A DNA stretch of 64,000 nt from Chondrosia reniformis (lineage: Eukaryota > Porifera > Demospongiae > Chondrillida > Chondrillidae), in contig OX359190.1 of NCBI GenBank assembly GCA_947172415.1, positions 1,674,001 to 1,738,000 of the forward strand. The letters are read 5' to 3'. This document shows positions 60,701-64,000 of the stretch, piece by piece (the stretch's first letter is position 1; the number at the start of each line of letters is the position of its first letter). The notes under the pieces are model-generated. The model saw only the letters and a program-made list of their open reading frames with translations, was not told the DNA's origin and ran no database searches. The translations under genes and the position numbers were made by a program.

Positions 60701-63700
60701 CGCTTTAATGTATTGGGTAAATCTATTACTAACAAGCCATTGTCGAATTTCCAAGTTGGTTGCATCTAGAACTAAGGGCTGCAAAGAGATATACATACAA
60801 ATACACATATGTACTGGTATAAGTACTTATATAGTGATGGGGGGAACCTTAGGATCTAAAGTTGATCTTAAAGCATCGATATCATCATCATTGAACTCTG
60901 GATATTACCCCTACCCACTCATATCTCCTGAGGAGCACAATGAGCTGATGGCTTGGCCATCTTTTTGCGGGGGAGGGGGAGACTCTGGTTCCCATCAAGA
61001 CAACTTTGGTTCCGCCCATTAGCTCATTGCGCTCCTCAGCAGGAGACATGAGTGGACAGGGGTAATATCCAGAGTTCAATGATGATTATATAGTAATACA
61101 TTAACAATGACATTGTCAATAGCATAATTAATACACATCGTATGCAAAGAGCTCTCATTAATTTTCTGGTTAATGCACGTGGAATAAGTACTCCTCAATG
61201 TATACGTATATAGATAGATAAGTTGATGTAAAATGCATCCAAATATTGACGCTGAAGGGACCTCCGACTTAAAATATCCGATACTAAAAACTGTCTCTTT
61301 AGATGCTCAAAAGACAACCCTTTCAAGAATAAGTACATATATGTTGCCGTGTGTACCTTTTTGTCTGTTGAGGGAGGACTGTTAGCAACAGAAATAGAAC
61401 ATTGAGCCCGAACTGGAGGTTCTACTTTGGACATGGTAATTCTGCAGGACAAATATTCATTACACTGAGTGCAGTACAGTGAGTGCAGTACAGTGAGTGG
61501 AGTACAGTGAGTGCGGTACAGTGAGTGCAGTACAGTGAGTGCAGTACAGTGAGTGGAGTACAGCGAGTGCAGTACAGTGAGTGGAGTACAGCGAGTGCAG
61601 TACAGTGAGTGGAGTACAGCGAGTGTAGTACAGTGAGGCAGTACAGCGAGGCAGTACAGCGAGTGGAGTACAGTGAGTTCAATACGAGTTCAATACAACG
61701 AGTACAGTACAGTGAGTGCAGTACAGCGAGTGCAGTACAGTGAGTGCTCACCCTGGACTTGTTTGTGCTTTGTTTGGTGAGATAATGGAGACCTGAGGAG
61801 TTGATCTGCTGCTGACTGTAGAGGTCTGCTCCAGCGAGGATAGTAATCCTGCAAAATTCTTTGTCTGAGGAACTGGAACCTACAAATATGTGGATGGATG
61901 GATGAGTGGATGGATGGATAGGTGGATGGATGGATGGGTGGATGAATGGATGGGTGGATGAATGGATGGGTGGATGAATGGATGGGTGGATGGATGGATT
62001 AATGGATGGGTGGATGAATTGATGGATGAGTGGGTGGATGGGTGGATGGGTGGATGGGTGGGTGGATGGGTGGGTGGGTGGGTGGGTGGATGGGTGGATG
62101 GGTGGGTGGGTGGGTGGATGGGTGGGTGGGTGGGTGGATGGGTGGATGGGTGGGTGGATGGGTGGATGGGTGGATAGATAGATGGACAGATAGATGGACA
62201 GATGTAAGGATAGATGGAAAGACGGATGGGATGGACTATATTACCTCTTTGAGCAGTGTAATTTGGTAGGCTGGTTTATATTTATTCTACACAGAGAAAG
62301 TCAAAGCATGCAGTAGTTAATATTACGTATATTAAGAACACGACCAGAGTCACTCTAAAATGGCCGAGCATTAACAGAGTAGCTTTTTTCAGGATTAGGA
62401 ATCTTATTTAATGTGGGAAGTCTTTAGCCAAGAGGCTACTCTTCCAGGCACCCACAATAGTACAAACAACAGCTAATTAGGACTCATCCACTGTGGCACT
62501 TACTATTTCGTCAGAAGATATTTTTCCTAGTCGCTGCTGATCCATTTTATGTTTTCTTTCCGCCCCCTTATCCTGTAGATGCAGACAGCTCATGTGAGCA
62601 CATTAAAATGAACAAACCTATATATACCGTAGTTCGGGAAATTTTCGTGTTAAAATATTTTCGTGGTCTGGGGGTTACCACGATATTGTACAACGTGTTA
62701 TTATTCGTTGTTAAATATATTTCGTGTGATAAATTTTCGTGGTTTGAGCCAACCACAAAAATATTTTAACAACGAAAATTTCCCGAATTACGGTACCATT
62801 TTTTATCATGCTATGCCTATTCTGTAAAAAAGCCTATAGGGGAAAGAGAGCTTTGGATGAAGATACAGGGGTCTTTTCTTCCTCCTTTTCCTTTCTTTCA
62901 TCTTCTTCTCCACTGGGTCAGACAGCTGTTTCTGGGAATTCCACCCTTCATCAGTGATCCTGGGAGTCTTTGTCTTTTTCTCTAGATCTTCTGTGAATCC
63001 TTGGCTCATACATACCCTTATGTTTAAATGGAAGTGAGCCGTGCAAAGACCATAATATACAGTGGAAGATTTAAGGGAGGGGCGGGGGTGCTCTGAATGC
63101 TAAAGTCTGAATACATCACTATCACGGGACACTAAATGTTAACCTTAAAGACTTTGATCTGACAGTAGGATCTGTGAATGTGTTTCTGAGGTTCTCCATC
63201 AGAGTTCACCAGAAATGTGTCCACCATGATCTGGAGGGGAACTCCCTTTTCCCCACCTGAGGAAATTAAAAATGAGAATCTATACTTATTTTGAGGGAAA
63301 TTCCCCTGTCAGAGCCAATCACCTTCATATACATGGTTAATAGTAACTATAATCATCATCCACATCCATTCTACATCCCATTCCAACCATATTCCAACCT
63401 CACTCCACATCCATATTCCAACCTCACTCCACATCCCCATTCCAACCTCACTCCACATCCATATTCCAACCTCACTCCACGTCCCCATTCCAACCTCACT
63501 CCACATCCACATTCCAACCTCACTCAACATCCATATTCCAACCTCACTCCACGTCCCCATTCCAACCTCACTCCACATCCACATTCCAACCTCACTCAAC
63601 ATCCATATTCCAACCTCACTCAACATCCCCATTCCAACCTCACTCCACGTCCATATTCCAACCTCACTCCACGTCCCCATTCCAACCTCACTCCACATCC

Positions 63701-63825
63701 ACATTCCAACCTCACTCCACGTCCCCATTCCAACCTCACTCCACATCCACATTCCAACCTCACTCCACATTCTATTCTTACATACCATGTTTCCTTGCTG
63801 AAAACTCGGTACTCAGGCAGTTAAC
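57709..63825 (-). CDS. TFCP2: CP2/LSF-type transcription factor (5' partial)
   Basis: Minus-strand exons in order: 63825-63786, 63256-63144, 62572-62504, 62286-62245, 61879-61752, 61441-61357, 60778-60594, 59649-59612, 59471-59369, 58225-58186, 58116-58065, 57806-57709. Total 993 nt (330 aa), with all phases closing; the N-terminal part lies right of the window. The start of this portion is the end of the CP2 DNA-binding domain: [69 protein letters not shown] Ser/Thr/Pro linker follows. Then a SAM-like domain: [46 protein letters not shown]. The C-terminal dimerisation part reads [42 protein letters not shown] and [17 protein letters not shown]-like domain points to the CP2/LSF branch rather than Grainyhead. 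The last exons extend the usual C terminus by [15 protein letters not shown]. Confidence 0.92.
57840..58030. repeat. (ATGG)n microsatellite in CP2 last intron
   Basis: GGATGGATGGAT runs with GAGTGGATG interruptions and two GCTTGATTGATGAGTGG units. It lies between the last two CP2 exons. Minus-strand HPSIHPST readings are repeat artefacts. Confidence 0.95.
58682..58880 (+). repeat. Family B repeat copy
   Basis: AATAATCTAACACACCATTATTC through GGATGAGGATAGAGTTTTC to GTCACTGATGAAGGGTTG. In a CP2 intron; followed by a reverse copy at 58905-59035, so the pair could form a hairpin. Confidence 0.75.
58905..59035 (-). repeat. Family B repeat, reverse copy
   Basis: CAGTGGAGAAGAAGAG through CCAAAGCTCTCACTAGG to GTTAGATTATTCACG, closely matching 5502-5640. 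Confidence 0.75.
59045..59338. repeat. 33-34 bp minisatellite (GGTCAGCCATTTTAAAAAGG)
   Basis: Eight or nine units of TATGGTCAGCCATTTTAAAA followed by AGGTTCATTAAAG. The founding sequence is the tail of the adjoining family B copy: the 5640 copy has a single unit. It sits about 30 bp from a CP2 exon. Confidence 0.92.
60180..60400. repeat. Family C foldback repeat
   Basis: ATCTTTGGGATGGTACATCC and TATGTATCATCCCAAAGCTAAG arms with CGACCCTGGGGGTCTTCTTC in the middle. In a CP2 intron. Confidence 0.8.
60836..61085. repeat. Family G inverted element
   Basis: Left arm (TTGAACTCTGGATATTACCC, TCTCCTGAGGAGCACAATGAG) and right arm (CTCATTGCGCTCCTCAGCAGG, GGGGTAATATCCAGAGTTCAA) are near-perfect complements with a loop around 60955-61000. 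A single-arm copy is at 2067-2255. Confidence 0.88.
61465..61750. repeat. 15-bp minisatellite (GTGCAGTACAGTGAG)
   Basis: About 18 units with variants GTGGAGTACAGCGAG. It ends exactly at the donor of the CP2 exon 61879-61752 (GTGAGC), which the repeat unit itself resembles. Confidence 0.92.
61888..62225. repeat. (GGAT/GGTG)n microsatellite
   Basis: GGATGGATGGGTGGATG-type tetranucleotide array between two CP2 exons. It starts some 8 bp from the acceptor at 61880. Plus-strand GGWVDGWM readings are repeat artefacts. Confidence 0.95.
62626..62797. mobile_element. MITE-like element, family F
   Basis: ACCGTAGTTCGGGAAATTTTCGTG at the left and GAAAATTTCCCGAATTACGGTACC at the right are inverted. The interior has TTTCGTGGTTTG/CCACGA words in both senses. 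Its ends resemble those of family E in the ACCGTA..CGGGAAA pattern. Confidence 0.85.
62800..63005 (+). repeat. Family B repeat, long copy
   Basis: CATGCTATGCCTATTCTG through GGATGAAGATACAGGGG, CTCCACTGGGTCAGACAGC and TCAGTGATCCTGGGAGTC. Directly abuts the family F element. Confidence 0.8.
63360..63775. repeat. 24-bp minisatellite (CATTCCAACCTCACTCCACATC)
   Basis: About 17 units alternating CCATATTCC and CCCCATTCC variants, with a partial 48-bp superstructure. It lies between the two most upstream CP2 exons in the window and stays open in several frames on both strands. The long frames there are repeat artefacts. Confidence 0.95.
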
Positions 63826-64000
63826 CTAAAAATATTGAAATATTAAAGAAGATGACCAATCAAATAATCACCTAGTGTAATAGGGTAATAGTACACGTGA
63901 CGACACTTTAACAATAAGTTTTAAAATTATAAAACTGTAGTTTTAAAACACAAGTACAAAAGGTTGGCTGGTACACACAAGGTGGGCTGGTACACACAAA

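Noticed and set aside
61422-62269. Frames with [11 protein letters not shown] and GGWVDGWM repeats
   Set aside because: They follow 15-bp and 4-bp tandem arrays in CP2 introns and lack any unique domain.
63291-63824. Plus and minus frames with SNLTPHPH and WSEVGMWM repeats
   Set aside because: A 24-bp minisatellite is open in several frames on both strands. The true signal here is a 40-nt CP2 exon at 63786-63825.

Overview
The window looks like nuclear DNA of an early-branching animal. It is AT-rich, with spliced genes (GT-AG introns), CARD, caspase and Roco proteins, single-copy orthologues of animal regulators, and many short inverted-repeat elements. A demosponge, for example an Amphimedon-like haplosclerid, fits best. 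That placement is an inference from gene content, not from a marker gene.

Layout, left to right. 234-2493 (+): last three visible exons of separase, cut by the window edge. 3006-17601 (+): a KANSL1 orthologue in five exons with a PEHE domain; its first intron is 6 kb and full of repeats. 18494-19114 (+): an intronless HEXIM orthologue. 20266-22055 (+): a two-exon, four-helix membrane protein I cannot name. 22056-24938: intergenic, with a nearly perfect 173-bp-arm palindrome, a decayed relative of it, and a broken collagen-like remnant. 24939-33780 (+): a Kelch-Roc-COR-CARD protein carrying one in-frame TGA, whose main intron holds a LINE fragment split by a terminal-inverted-repeat element. 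34406-43770 (+): ALIX/PDCD6IP in 16 exons. 43771-54947: no ordinary gene, but about 9.7 kb of a 169-171 bp satellite with head-to-head and tail-to-tail blocks, interrupted by three copies of a 0.3-0.7 kb insert with a conserved small ORF. 54948-56240 (+): an intronless CARD-caspase. 57709-63825 (-): the 3' twelve exons of a CP2/LSF-type transcription factor, with several minisatellites in its introns.

Exon structures were built by hand. Splice phases close for every multi-exon gene reported, and the joined lengths are multiples of three, which is strong internal support. Functionally the genes fall into cell-cycle control (separase), chromatin and transcription (KANSL1, HEXIM, CP2), ESCRT and membrane traffic (ALIX), and death-fold signalling (Kelch-Roco-CARD and CARD-caspase). 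The most unusual items are the Kelch-Roco-CARD architecture with its internal stop and its closeness to a CARD-caspase, the satellite/insert complex, and the long palindrome.
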